Source: Streptomyces kronopolitis (GTDB lineage Bacteria > Actinomycetota > Actinomycetes > Streptomycetales > Streptomycetaceae). From it: DNA of 64,000 nucleotides. Under the pieces are notes generated by a model that had not been told where the DNA came from, did not search any database, and saw nothing but the letters and a program-made list of their open reading frames with translations. The stretch spans positions 62,001 to 126,000 of the forward strand of contig NZ_BMND01000020.1 of the NCBI RefSeq assembly GCF_014646275.1. Reading direction: 5' to 3'. A program made the translations under genes and the position numbers. Below are positions 26,281 to 34,697 of this stretch, in pieces (within the stretch, counting starts at the first letter, position 1; every line of letters starts with the position of its first letter).

Positions 26281-26579
26281 CCGAGCTTCCTCTCATTATC
26301 CCCACTGTCGGTGCCGATGGGAACGTCGCGAAGCAGAGGAGCTGGAACGAGGCAAGACGTGATTTGCCAACAAGGCGGCGCGGGGTCACCGCAGCCGTCT
26401 GCATGGTTGGTCAGACCAGCAGTTCATGTCGATCCAGTGATGACGCCTCAACGGAGCGTGTGGGGGGGTACTTACATTTGAGACAATATCAGGTCGCTAT
26501 GGCGTGTCCAATGAATTTTCGGTGGCTTGCCGCACCCCACCGAGCGGGTCATGGACGGTAGTTGACGGTGCATCAGATA
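26281..26579. other. Intergenic region between linE and linM
   Basis: Nearly 300 bases with lower GC than the flanks and no credible gene. A promoter for linM and the genes after it on the minus strand is the most likely content. Confidence 0.45.
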
Positions 26580-28076
26580 TCACTCTCCGCATTTGCCGGC
26601 GGGCTCGTTTCCGAATGGCGCGGGAGTGGGCGCCAGGCCGGGTGCATTGCGTATGCCGAAACACCGCCGAAGGGCGGAAAGAGCTGCCATATAGCCGGAC
26701 ATGCCGTGCACACCGGGCCCCGGCGGGGTGGCCGAGGAGCACAGGAAGACCCCGGGCAGCGGTGTCCGGTACGGGTCGAGGCGGGGGGCCGGCCGGGCGA
26801 GGCTCTGATACAGCGTCATGGCGCCGGAACCGATGTCCCCGCCCACGTAGTTGGGGTTGTAGGCCTCGTAGTCGGCGGCCGCCGTGGAGCGGTGGTCGAT
26901 GACCGTGTCCCCGAAGCCCGGGGCGTAGCGCTCGATGCGGGCGCGCACCAGCTCGTAGGGATCGGTGGGGTCTCCGTTCGGCACGTGCGCGTAGGCCCAC
27001 ACGGGGCGCTTGCCGGGCAGTGCGCGGCCGGGGTCGGCCACCGCCGGGTCCACGAGGAGGACGAAGGGCTCGCCGGTCCGCACACCGCGCGCGGTCAGGG
27101 TTTCCTGCCGGACCGTCTCGGCGCGGGTGCCGCCCAGGTGCACCGTGCCGGCGCGCCCCACCGCGGGGTCGGCCCAGGGGATCGGCTCGGAGACCAGGAA
27201 GTCGACCTTGGCGGCGCCCGGGCCGTAGCGGAAGCGGTCCAGGGCGCGGGCGTAGGCGCGGGGCAGCCGGCCGGCCGCCAGGGCCAGGAAGCCCTTGGGG
27301 CTGGTGTCGAGCAACACCGTACGGGCGTGGCGCAGTTGGTCCAGGCTCTCCACGGTCTGCCCCGTGTGGAAGACACCGCCGTGCGCGGTGATGTCCTGCG
27401 CCATCACCTCGGCGATCCGGCCGCTGCCGCCGCGCGGAAGGGGCCAGCCGGTCCCGTGGGCGAGGTGGCCGAGCAGCAGGGCCACCGCGCCGGAGGCGAG
27501 GCTCGGCAGCCGGCCGACCGCGTGCGCGGCGACGCCGGTGAGCAGGGCGGCCGCCTCCTCGCCGCGGAAGTGCGCCGCGCCGAGCCGGGTGCCGTGGACG
27601 GCCAGCCGCTGCGCCAGCAGCAGGGCGGCCGCCGGGTCCCGCGGCAGCCCGCGCGGGCCGGTGAAGACCAGGTCGACGACGCCCTCGCTGTGCTCCAGCA
27701 GCGGTCCCATCAGCCGCCGCCAGCGGGGGCCGTCGGCACCCAGGCGCGCACAGGTCTCGGCCAGCGAGCGGTGGGCCAGGGCCGCGCGGCCACCGTCCAG
27801 GGGGTGGGCGTAGCTGATCTCGGGGTGCAGCAGGTCGACCCCGCGGGCCGCCAGGTCGAACTCCCGGAAGAACGGCGAGGCGGCGGCCATGGGATGGACG
27901 GCGGAGCAGAGGTCGTGCACGACGCCGCTGTCGAAGAGCGGGGCCGTGCGCAGCCCGCCGCCGAGGGTCTCCGCGCCCTCGTACAGCTCCACCGTCAGGC
28001 CGGCCCGGGCCAGCACCACCCCGGCCGCGAGCCCGTTGGGCCCGGTGCCCACGACGGCCACGTCGACGGCGCTCAC
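26580..28076 (-). CDS. linE: FAD-dependent phytoene-desaturase-like oxidoreductase of the linaridin cluster
   Basis: 498 residues from GTG at 28076, which overlaps the linT stop as GTGA. The N-terminus has the dinucleotide-binding motif VAVVGTGPNGLAAGVVLARA (about 6-25) followed by YEGAETLGGGLRT. The C-terminus has the second FAD-binding stretch GVFLCSSATPPGPGVHGMSG, typical of carotenoid desaturase and amine oxidase relatives. Such LinE oxidoreductases occur in type B linaridin clusters such as legonaridin, not in cypemycin-type ones. Their exact step is not settled. The open frame extends upstream into antisense-like low-complexity codons of linT; the overlap fixes the true start. Confidence 0.82.
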   Translation of the reverse strand: MSAVDVAVVGTGPNGLAAGVVLARAGLTVELYEGAETLGGGLRTAPLFDSGVVHDLCSAVHPMAAASPFFREFDLAARGVDLLHPEISYAHPLDGGRAALAHRSLAETCARLGADGPRWRRLMGPLLEHSEGVVDLVFTGPRGLPRDPAAALLLAQRLAVHGTRLGAAHFRGEEAAALLTGVAAHAVGRLPSLASGAVALLLGHLAHGTGWPLPRGGSGRIAEVMAQDITAHGGVFHTGQTVESLDQLRHARTVLLDTSPKGFLALAAGRLPRAYARALDRFRYGPGAAKVDFLVSEPIPWADPAVGRAGTVHLGGTRAETVRQETLTARGVRTGEPFVLLVDPAVADPGRALPGKRPVWAYAHVPNGDPTDPYELVRARIERYAPGFGDTVIDHRSTAAADYEAYNPNYVGGDIGSGAMTLYQSLARPAPRLDPYRTPLPGVFLCSSATPPGPGVHGMSGYMAALSALRRCFGIRNAPGLAPTPAPFGNEPAGKCGE

Positions 28077-30007
28077 CACCGCTCCTCGTTCGTGATGGGC
28101 CGCAGGCGCACGGTCTGTTCGGTGAGGCCGGCGTACGCGGGCCAGCCGATCGCGAGGGCGGGCGGCGGTGTCCACGGTTCCATGGGCACGGGGGCCGCGG
28201 CCGGGGCGACTTGGCCGGGCCCGGCGTGCAGTTGCGAGCCCGCCAGCCGCCGGTAGAGCTCGTCGTGCTCCATCAGGTCCTGGTGCACGCCGGTGGCCCG
28301 GACCCGGCCGCCCTCCAGCACCACGATCTTCTCGGCGTCGATCACCGTGGAGATCCGGTGGGCGATGGCGATGACCGCGCACTGCCGGGAGACCCTGCGC
28401 AGCACGTCGCGGAAGTCCCGCTCCGAGTCGGAGTCGAGGTTGGAGGTGGCCTCGTCCAGCAGCATGACCGCGGGCTTCTGCAGCAGGGTGCGGGCGATGC
28501 ACAGGCGCTGGCGCTGGCCGCCGGACAACCCGCTGCCCTGGTCGCCGAGTTCGGTGTCCAGGCCCTGCGGCAGCTGGGCGATCACGGAGGTGAGGCCGGC
28601 CATCTCCACCGCCTCCTGGATGTCGTACTCCGTGGCGTGCGGCTGGGCGTAGGTCAGGTTGTCGCGGACCGTGCCGCGCATGGCGGCGCTGTCCTGCTGG
28701 ACGTAGCCGACCAGCCCGCGGACCGTGTCGAGCGGCAGGGCCTCGATGTTCTGCCCGCTGAGCTGGACGCGGCCGCCGTCCGCCGCGTAGAAGCGCTCGA
28801 TCAGCTGGAACATGGTGGTCTTGCCCGCGCCGGACGGTCCGACGACCGCCGTCAGCCCGCGCGCCGGCACGGTGAACGAGACGCCCTTGAGCACCGGCGT
28901 GCGCTCCTCCTGCTTCCCGCGCCGGTAGGCGAACCGCACATCGTGGAATTCGACCGCGGGCCGCTGGCCCGGTAGCGGCCCGACGGCCATGGAGGCCTGT
29001 CCGGCCGGCGTCCCGCCGCCCTCCTGGGGCAGCCGGGCCAGCTCGTCGACCCGCTGGATGGCCGCCCGGCCCTGGACGAACTGGCCCACGCCCATGAAGA
29101 ACATCACCAGGGGCGAGACCAGTTGGAAGAGGTACATGATGAACGAGGTCAGGGTGGCCATGTTCATCTCGCCGCGGGCCACCCAGGACATCCCGACGCC
29201 CACGACGACGGCCAGCGCGCCCTGCGTGCCGACGTTCATCGACGGCATCAGCAGGGCGTTGAAGGCGTTGACCCGGATGCCCGAGCGCCGCGCCTTGTCG
29301 GCCAGCCTGCCGATGCGGGCGGCCTCACGGGGCTCGGCGCGGGAGGCCTTGACCGTGGGCAGCGCGGAGAGCACCCGCTGGACGTCGCTCGCGAAGTCGC
29401 CGGTGTCGTCGCGGTTCTCCAGCGCGACCTTGCGCAGCTTGCGGGCGAGCGCGATGGACAGGACGCTGGCGGCTCCCAGGCAGCTCATGGTGATGAGCAT
29501 CAGCCAGGTGTCGATGAGGAACATCAGCACGACGCCGCCGATGACCGTGGCGCCGCTGATGATGAGCTGGGCGAGGCTCTGCGAAAGGGCGATTTTCACC
29601 AGAGAGGTATCGGTGACCGTGCGGGTGAAGATATCGCCCTGGGATTGTTTTCCGAATGCGGTGAGATCGGCGCGCAGCAGCCGGCCGGTCAGGATCTCGC
29701 GGACGTCGAAGACGATATTCTCCCCGGCCCGGCCGATAATGTAGGCCTGTAGCGAGGAAAAGAGGGCGCCCGCGCAGAAGAGCCCGACGAGCTGTGCGAT
29801 GGGCTGCGCCAGCGACTCGTTCCGGCCCGCCGCCTCGATCAGTTTGCCGATGGCCCAGGGCTGGGTGAGCGAGGCGGCGACCCCCAGCAGGCCCAGCAGC
29901 ACGCCCGTGACCAGCAGCGTGGTGTGCTGTCGGAAGACACTGGCGACCGACTCGGCGCCGTCCTTCGTCCCGCCTCTCAGGCTCGCTCGGTGCGCATGAC
30001 CCGCCAT
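28073..30007 (-). CDS. linT: ABC transporter (permease-ATPase fusion), linaridin exporter
   Basis: 644 residues from ATG at 30007, with GGGGGGAG five bases upstream. The first 320 residues form an exporter-type six-helix membrane domain (PF00664), and the last 270 an ATP-binding domain with Walker A GPSGAGKTTMF, signature LSGGQRQRLCIARTLL, and Walker B AVMLLDEATS. This half-transporter should dimerise to export the matured peptide, as CypT in cypemycin clusters. There is no peptidase C39 domain, so leader removal must rely on another protease; none is encoded nearby. It is the first gene of the minus-strand lin operon and overlaps linE by four bases. Confidence 0.88.
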   Translation of the reverse strand: MAGHAHRASLRGGTKDGAESVASVFRQHTTLLVTGVLLGLLGVAASLTQPWAIGKLIEAAGRNESLAQPIAQLVGLFCAGALFSSLQAYIIGRAGENIVFDVREILTGRLLRADLTAFGKQSQGDIFTRTVTDTSLVKIALSQSLAQLIISGATVIGGVVLMFLIDTWLMLITMSCLGAASVLSIALARKLRKVALENRDDTGDFASDVQRVLSALPTVKASRAEPREAARIGRLADKARRSGIRVNAFNALLMPSMNVGTQGALAVVVGVGMSWVARGEMNMATLTSFIMYLFQLVSPLVMFFMGVGQFVQGRAAIQRVDELARLPQEGGGTPAGQASMAVGPLPGQRPAVEFHDVRFAYRRGKQEERTPVLKGVSFTVPARGLTAVVGPSGAGKTTMFQLIERFYAADGGRVQLSGQNIEALPLDTVRGLVGYVQQDSAAMRGTVRDNLTYAQPHATEYDIQEAVEMAGLTSVIAQLPQGLDTELGDQGSGLSGGQRQRLCIARTLLQKPAVMLLDEATSNLDSDSERDFRDVLRRVSRQCAVIAIAHRISTVIDAEKIVVLEGGRVRATGVHQDLMEHDELYRRLAGSQLHAGPGQVAPAAAPVPMEPWTPPPALAIGWPAYAGLTEQTVRLRPITNEERW

Positions 30008-30359
30008 GAGTGCTCCCCCCGTTTTGACGACAGTCGCTTTCGTGCGCGCGACAGCCCGGTCTGCTGGGGATTCGTCGTCAAGGTGTTCGAAGCTAGCATG
30101 CCGCCCGGTATCAAGTTATGGGTTACTTGATTGACCGGGGCAGTTCCCTTGCGGAAAAGGAGGCGATGCGCGGCGGGCGTCAGTTAATTGCTTCGCCGCT
30201 TACCTGGAGCACGGCCGTAAGCGGCCGGGTCCGCGTCCGGAAGGACCGCCCGGTGGGCGGCACCCGCGGTGGGCGTGGATCGCGCCAAAGATTCGCGATC
30301 CACCCGCTGATTTACTTTTTCCGGCAGACGCGCCCCGCCGGATCGCGCGATGGCCCGCC
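30008..30359. promoter_or_regulatory. Regulatory region upstream of linT
   Basis: About 350 bases between linT and the exporter gene, both on minus. It holds an imperfect operator-like inverted repeat ATCAAGT-N8-ACTTGAT at 30110-30131, about 100 bases upstream of the linT start, and a hairpin that ends the upstream gene (listed separately). The lin promoter should lie here; clear -35/-10 hexamers were not identified. Confidence 0.5.
30275..30303 (-). terminator. Terminator after the threonine/serine exporter gene
   Basis: A perfect 10-bp inverted repeat (GTGGATCGCG at 30275-30284, its complement at 30294-30303) with a 9-base loop lies about 60 bases past the stop of the exporter gene and before linT. 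Confidence 0.65.
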
Positions 30360-32111
30360 CTAGAACCCGCGGGTGCGCTTGGCGGCGCGGCGGCCGGCGG
30401 CGGCCTCCTCGATGCCGGGCGCGCGCAGGAACAGCCGGGCGACCTCGGCACCGAGGTTCACGCCGACGGCGATGGCGAGCGCCAGCGAGGCGGCCTGCAC
30501 CAGGGACGGCAGCCCCTGCGCCAGATGCCCCTGGGCGAAGTTGAGCAGGCCGAAATACGTGGCACTACCGGGCAGCAGCGGGCCGATGGCCGCCGTGACG
30601 TACGGCAGCGCCGACGCGTAGCGGTAGCGGGAGAGCAACTGCCCGAAGAGGCCGACCAGTCCGGCGGCGATGGCGGTGGCCGGCACCACGTTGATCTCGG
30701 CGCGGTAGACGAGGGTGCCGTAGACGACCCAGGCGACCCCGCCGTTCAGCGTCGCGAACGCCACCGTGTTGCGTTCCTGTTGGAGCAGCACGCAGAAGGC
30801 CAGCGCCAGCAGCATGGCCGCGATGATCTGGACCACCGGCTCGTTGTACGCCTGCAGCGCCTGCTCCGGGTTGAGCCGCCGCAGTTCGGGATTGAGCTGC
30901 AGGCCGATATAGAGCACGCTGAGCACGCCGACGACGATGCCGACGATGAGATAGCCGACCTCCAGCAGACGTGCGGCGGCGGTGATGTAGTAGCCCGTCA
31001 GCCCGTCGTGCACACCGGCGACCAGGGCCCGCCCCGGGATCAGCGCGAACAGCCCACCGGTGATCACCGCGGACGCCTGGATGCTGGCGTGCGCCAGACC
31101 GAAGGCGACACCGACCGCGGCGGGCGGCATCGCGGCGACCACGAACTGGTAGAACTCCGGCAGCCCGCGCCCGGAGGCCAGCCAGGCCAGCCGGTCGCCG
31201 AGCATCGAGCCCACCGCGGCCGCGACGAACACCAGCTCCTGACCGCCGACCAGCATCGAGGCCGCGCCGGACAGCAGCCCGGAGGCCAGGGTCAGCGCCC
31301 AGCTGGGGTAGGGGTGGCGGTTACGGCGGATCTCGGCGAGACCTCGGTAGGCCTCCTCGAGGGTGATGCCCTCCGAGGCGATGTCGTCGACGAGCCGGAA
31401 GACCGCGGACAGTCGGTTGTAGTCGACGCCGCGCCGCCGGACCGTCCGGCTGGCCGTCACCGGGTCGTCGACCAGCGAGGGCTGGTAGGAGATCGACAGC
31501 AGGGTGAACGTGACGGTCGGCTCGACGCGCTCCAGCCCGTAGGCGTGCGCCACACCGAACATCGCGGCCTCGACGTCCTCCGCGCCCTCGCCGCCGGCCA
31601 GCAGGATCTCGCCGATACGCAGCGTCAGGTCGAGGACGCGGGGAACGGCCGGACCGGTCTCCTCGTCGTCGCGCTCCGGGCGCTCGGGCACCGGCCGCTC
31701 CCCCACCGGCATCCGCAGCATGGTGCGCATCCGGTCCTGCCAGGGTGCCTCCTTGGTGAGGCGGACGACCGGTATGCCGTGCGGCGGGGTGAAGGCGGCG
31801 CCCATGGCGGTGGCGCCGGCGGGCATCGGGTGCTGGCCGGTGGTGCTGCTGGGCGGCGTGAACGCCGAGCCCTCCTGCTCGGCCGGCGTCTCCGGACGCA
31901 GCCCGGCGGGCAGCGCGAACTCCGAGGTGGGGTGCTCCTCCTCGGGGGCCGGCGGGTACGGCACGCCCAGCGGCGGGGTGAAGGCGCTGTGCGCCTCGTC
32001 CGACGCGGGTTTGCGCTCCTCGGGGGCACCGCCGCGGTCCGCGGCACCGCCGCTGCCGCTGCCGCTGCTGCCGCTGGTACCGCGCTGGCCGCGCTGTGGG
32101 TCCGACGCCAC
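30360..32111 (-). CDS. Threonine/serine exporter (ThrE, DUF1212) family protein
   Basis: 583 residues from GTG at 32111, preceded by GAGGAG nine bases upstream; the open frame runs back to 32270 but lacks a ribosome site there. A disordered cytoplasmic N-terminus (1-150) carries three copies of an S/A-AFTPP motif. A conserved N-terminal ThrE domain follows (RVLDLTLRIGEILLAGGEGAEDVE; about 158-180), then about ten membrane helices in the ThrE plus DUF3815 arrangement. ThrE of Corynebacterium exports threonine and serine by proton motive force; substrate here is presumed similar. In streptomycetes this gene usually lies close to ppa, so the lin cluster appears to be inserted between them. Confidence 0.86.
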   Translation of the reverse strand: MASDPQRGQRGTSGSSGSGSGGAADRGGAPEERKPASDEAHSAFTPPLGVPYPPAPEEEHPTSEFALPAGLRPETPAEQEGSAFTPPSSTTGQHPMPAGATAMGAAFTPPHGIPVVRLTKEAPWQDRMRTMLRMPVGERPVPERPERDDEETGPAVPRVLDLTLRIGEILLAGGEGAEDVEAAMFGVAHAYGLERVEPTVTFTLLSISYQPSLVDDPVTASRTVRRRGVDYNRLSAVFRLVDDIASEGITLEEAYRGLAEIRRNRHPYPSWALTLASGLLSGAASMLVGGQELVFVAAAVGSMLGDRLAWLASGRGLPEFYQFVVAAMPPAAVGVAFGLAHASIQASAVITGGLFALIPGRALVAGVHDGLTGYYITAAARLLEVGYLIVGIVVGVLSVLYIGLQLNPELRRLNPEQALQAYNEPVVQIIAAMLLALAFCVLLQQERNTVAFATLNGGVAWVVYGTLVYRAEINVVPATAIAAGLVGLFGQLLSRYRYASALPYVTAAIGPLLPGSATYFGLLNFAQGHLAQGLPSLVQAASLALAIAVGVNLGAEVARLFLRAPGIEEAAAGRRAAKRTRGF

Positions 32112-32357
32112 GGATCTTCGCTCCTCGTAAGCCTCCTGACGGATGTCAAGGACACGATGCCTGATGGCCGTGCGCTGCGCTTCCTTGGGGCGGGCGTTTT
32201 CGGCTGCGGCGCCGTGCGGATCGGAGGAAGTCACCTCTTTCGCCTGCCCACGGCCCCGGGGAGCAAGCACCGCGGAGGGCCTCCCGGGGGAGGCGGGCGG
32301 AGGCGAAGGGTGTGGCGTGGCGTGGGAGGAGGCCCGGCGGCGGGACCGGGCGCGCGG

Positions 32358-33068
32358 TCAGCGCTTGGCGTGCCGCCCGCGGCGCGAGGGCTCGGCGGGG
32401 GCGCCGCCCCGGCCGGTGTCCTGCGCGCCCGGCGCGGAGCCGTCCTTCTTGGCCTTGCCGCGCGCCCGCAGGAACTCGATGGCGATCGGCACCACGGAAA
32501 CCAGCACGATCGCGATGAGGATCAGCTCGATGTTCTTGTGGACGAAGGCGACGTTGCCGAGCAGCGCGCCGAGCAGCGTGACACCGGCGCCCCACAGGAC
32601 GCCGCCGACCACGTTGAAGGTGATGAAGGAGCGGTAGTTCATCCGGCTCACACCGGCGATGATCGGCGTGAACGTCCGCACGATCGGCACGAAGCGGGCC
32701 AGGATCAGCGACTTGGGGCCGTACTTCTCGAAGAAGTCGTGCGCCTTCTCGACGTTCTCCTGCTTGAAGAGGCGGGAGTCGGGGCGCTTGAAGAGCGAGG
32801 GGCCGACCTTGCGGCCGAAGAGGTAGCCCACCTGGTCGCCGATGACGGCCGCGAGCACGATCAGGACGCACACCAGCGCCAGCGGCTGGTCCAGCTTGTT
32901 CGTCGTCACCAGCAGGCCCGTGGTGAACAGCAGCGCGTCACCCGGCAGGAAGAAGCCGATCAGCAGGCCGGACTCCGCGAAGACGATGACCAGGACGCCG
33001 ATCAGGCCGAAGGTCGCGATCAGATAGTCCGGGTCCAGCCACTGGGGGCCGAGCGCGAGAGTATTCAC
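32358..33068 (-). CDS. DedA-family (SNARE-associated/VTT) membrane protein
   Basis: 236 residues from GTG at 33068. The DedA core spans about 20-205 with several membrane helices: AESGLLIGFFLPGDALLFTTG near the start, GDQVGYLFGRKVGPSLF, and the highly conserved ARFVPIVRTFTPIIAGVSRMNY with its arginines. DedA proteins are flippase-like membrane proteins implicated in undecaprenyl-phosphate or phospholipid recycling and in drug and membrane stress tolerance. The last 35 residues are a basic, disordered tail. It lies upstream of the exporter gene on the same strand with about 250 bases between. Confidence 0.9.
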   Translation of the reverse strand: MNTLALGPQWLDPDYLIATFGLIGVLVIVFAESGLLIGFFLPGDALLFTTGLLVTTNKLDQPLALVCVLIVLAAVIGDQVGYLFGRKVGPSLFKRPDSRLFKQENVEKAHDFFEKYGPKSLILARFVPIVRTFTPIIAGVSRMNYRSFITFNVVGGVLWGAGVTLLGALLGNVAFVHKNIELILIAIVLVSVVPIAIEFLRARGKAKKDGSAPGAQDTGRGGAPAEPSRRGRHAKR

Positions 33069-33276
33069 GGGGTGAAGGCTCCTGGGTCGAGGGCGCCGGA
33101 TCGTGCGGTGCGACGAGCGAAGCGACGGGGTGCAGGCGCGTGTGCGGGCCCAAAGCTATCAACGCCGGACGCCACGTCGTGGTTCCAGGCGGGCGCCCGC
33201 GCCCCCACCCGACGGCCCCCGACCGCTGGCCAGGGCTCCCAGGCCGGGTGATGCTGGCCACGAGGAGGTGTGCGGC

Positions 33277-33645
33277 ATGGGCATCGAGGAGTACGGCGGC
33301 GGGCAGCACGCCCAGTCCGACGTCCTGGTGGTGACGACCAACGACGTCCCGGGGTTTCACGTGGAACGGGTGATCGGCGAGGTCTTCGGCCTGACGGTGC
33401 GCTCACGGCACCTCGGCAGCCAGATCGGCGCGGGCCTGAAGTCGATGATCGGCGGCGAGCTGCGGGGCCTGACCAAGACCCTGGTCGAGACCCGCAACCA
33501 GGCGATGGAGCGGCTGGTGGAGCAGGCCCGCTCGCGGGGTGCGAACGCGGTGCTGATGTTCCGCTTCGATGTGACGGAGGCCGCCGACGTGGGCACCGAG
33601 GTGTGCGCCTACGGCACGGCCGTGGTGCTCTCCCCGCTGAGCTGA
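33277..33645 (+). CDS. YbjQ/UPF0145-family protein
   Basis: 122 residues from ATG at 33277 with GAGGAGG nine bases upstream. The family pattern is clear: VVTTNDVPGFHVERVIGEVFGLTVRSRH at the start, the glycine-rich GSQIGAGLKSMIGGELRGLT, and the C-terminal ARSRGANAVLMFRFDV. These small soluble pentameric proteins (PF01906) were once called heavy-metal-binding; their role is unknown. It is monocistronic, diverges from the DedA gene and is followed by an unusual tandem palindrome. Confidence 0.88.
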   Translation: MGIEEYGGGQHAQSDVLVVTTNDVPGFHVERVIGEVFGLTVRSRHLGSQIGAGLKSMIGGELRGLTKTLVETRNQAMERLVEQARSRGANAVLMFRFDVTEAADVGTEVCAYGTAVVLSPLS

Positions 33646-33689
33646 CCGCGCCGGGCCAGGGGTGGCGGGTGCGCGTCCGTGACGTACCT

Positions 33690-33753
33690 CTCGCCGGGCC
33701 CGGCGAGCGTCCCCCGGGTGGCTCGCCGGGCCCGGCGAGCGTCCCCCGGGTGG
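33690..33753. repeat. Tandem 32-bp repeat containing a perfect palindrome
   Basis: Two adjacent identical 32-base units (33690-33721 and 33722-33753), each beginning with the 18-bp palindrome CTCGCCGGGCCCGGCGAG. The pair follows the YbjQ gene by about 45 bases. It could act as a terminator, a protein-binding site or a recombination hot spot. Confidence 0.9.
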
Positions 33754-33861
33754 GCGGCGGCCCGGTACGCCCCCCGCGAGGCCTCCGCACGCCGTGTGAG
33801 GAGCCTGTCCGGATCCTGGAATGCGCGGAGCCGGCCCCCGCAGGGTGAGATCCTGCCGCCC

Positions 33862-34536
33862 ATGCTGGGGATAACGGATCTGTCCACCTATCTGGTGGGG
33901 CTGGCGCTGATCATTCTGCTGCCGGGCCCGAACTCGCTCTACGTCGTGTCGGTGGCCGCCCGGCGCGGCCCGCGGGTGGCCTACCGGGCGGCGGCCGGCG
34001 TGCTGTGCGGCGACACCGTGCTGATGACGCTGTCGGCGGGCGGGGTGGCCTCGCTGCTGCAGACCAGCCCGGTGCTGTTCGCCGTCGTCAAGTTCGCCGG
34101 CGCGGGCTATCTGACCTGGCTGGCGGCCGGGATGCTGCGCGGCGCCTGGACGCTGTGGCGCGGCCGTCAGGACCGCCGGGACCGCCAGGACGGGGCGGCC
34201 GACCGGGCGCCGCGGGCGGCGAAGGAGGCCGTCGAGCGGCCGTACCGCAGGGCGCTGGTGGTCAGCCTGCTCAACCCGAAGGCGATCTTGTTCTTCATCT
34301 CCTTCTTCGTGCAGTTCGTGGACCCCTCCTACGCCCATCCGGTGCTGTCGTTCCTGACGCTGGGCGCCTGGGCGCAGCTGTTCAGCCTCACGTACCTGTC
34401 GGTCCTGATCTTCAGCGGGACGTATCTGGCGGCGACCTTCCGGCGGCGCCGGCGGCTGACGGCCGGGCTGTCCGCGGGCGCCGGGGCCGCGTTCCTGGGC
34501 TTCGCGGCGAAGCTGTCGCTGGCGAGCGCGGGCTGA
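33862..34536 (+). CDS. LysE-family amino-acid exporter (leucine-efflux type)
   Basis: 224 residues from ATG at 33862. The opening LALIILLPGPNSLYVVSVAARRG (about 14-36) has the LysE-family P-G-P-N motif; four to six hydrophobic helices follow. The conserved SLLNPKAILFFISFFVQFV (about 135-153) matches RhtB/LeuE transporters. A charged cytoplasmic loop lies at 95-125. It should export an amino acid, perhaps leucine or a relative, with the proton gradient. A second LysE-family protein is encoded at 60167. The gene seems to be alone; its ribosome site is not strong. Confidence 0.87.
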   Translation: MLGITDLSTYLVGLALIILLPGPNSLYVVSVAARRGPRVAYRAAAGVLCGDTVLMTLSAGGVASLLQTSPVLFAVVKFAGAGYLTWLAAGMLRGAWTLWRGRQDRRDRQDGAADRAPRAAKEAVERPYRRALVVSLLNPKAILFFISFFVQFVDPSYAHPVLSFLTLGAWAQLFSLTYLSVLIFSGTYLAATFRRRRRLTAGLSAGAGAAFLGFAAKLSLASAG

Positions 34537-34697
34537 TCCACGCGGCAGGCCCTGGCGCGGGTCCGGCGCGTACGGGCGGGAGCGGGCGGGTGGCGGTCCT
34601 CCGGGGCGGCCGCCCGCCCGCTCCCGCTTCCACTGGGTGAGCCCTGGAGGCCACCCGCCCTTGATGCCCTTATTGTCGGGTTTCAGGAGGTGCGTCC

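Noticed and set aside
30525..33251. A 908-codon plus-strand frame antisense to the ThrE and DedA genes
   Set aside because: Low-complexity Gly/Arg/His-rich shadow frame without motifs; the minus-strand genes show clear membrane domains.
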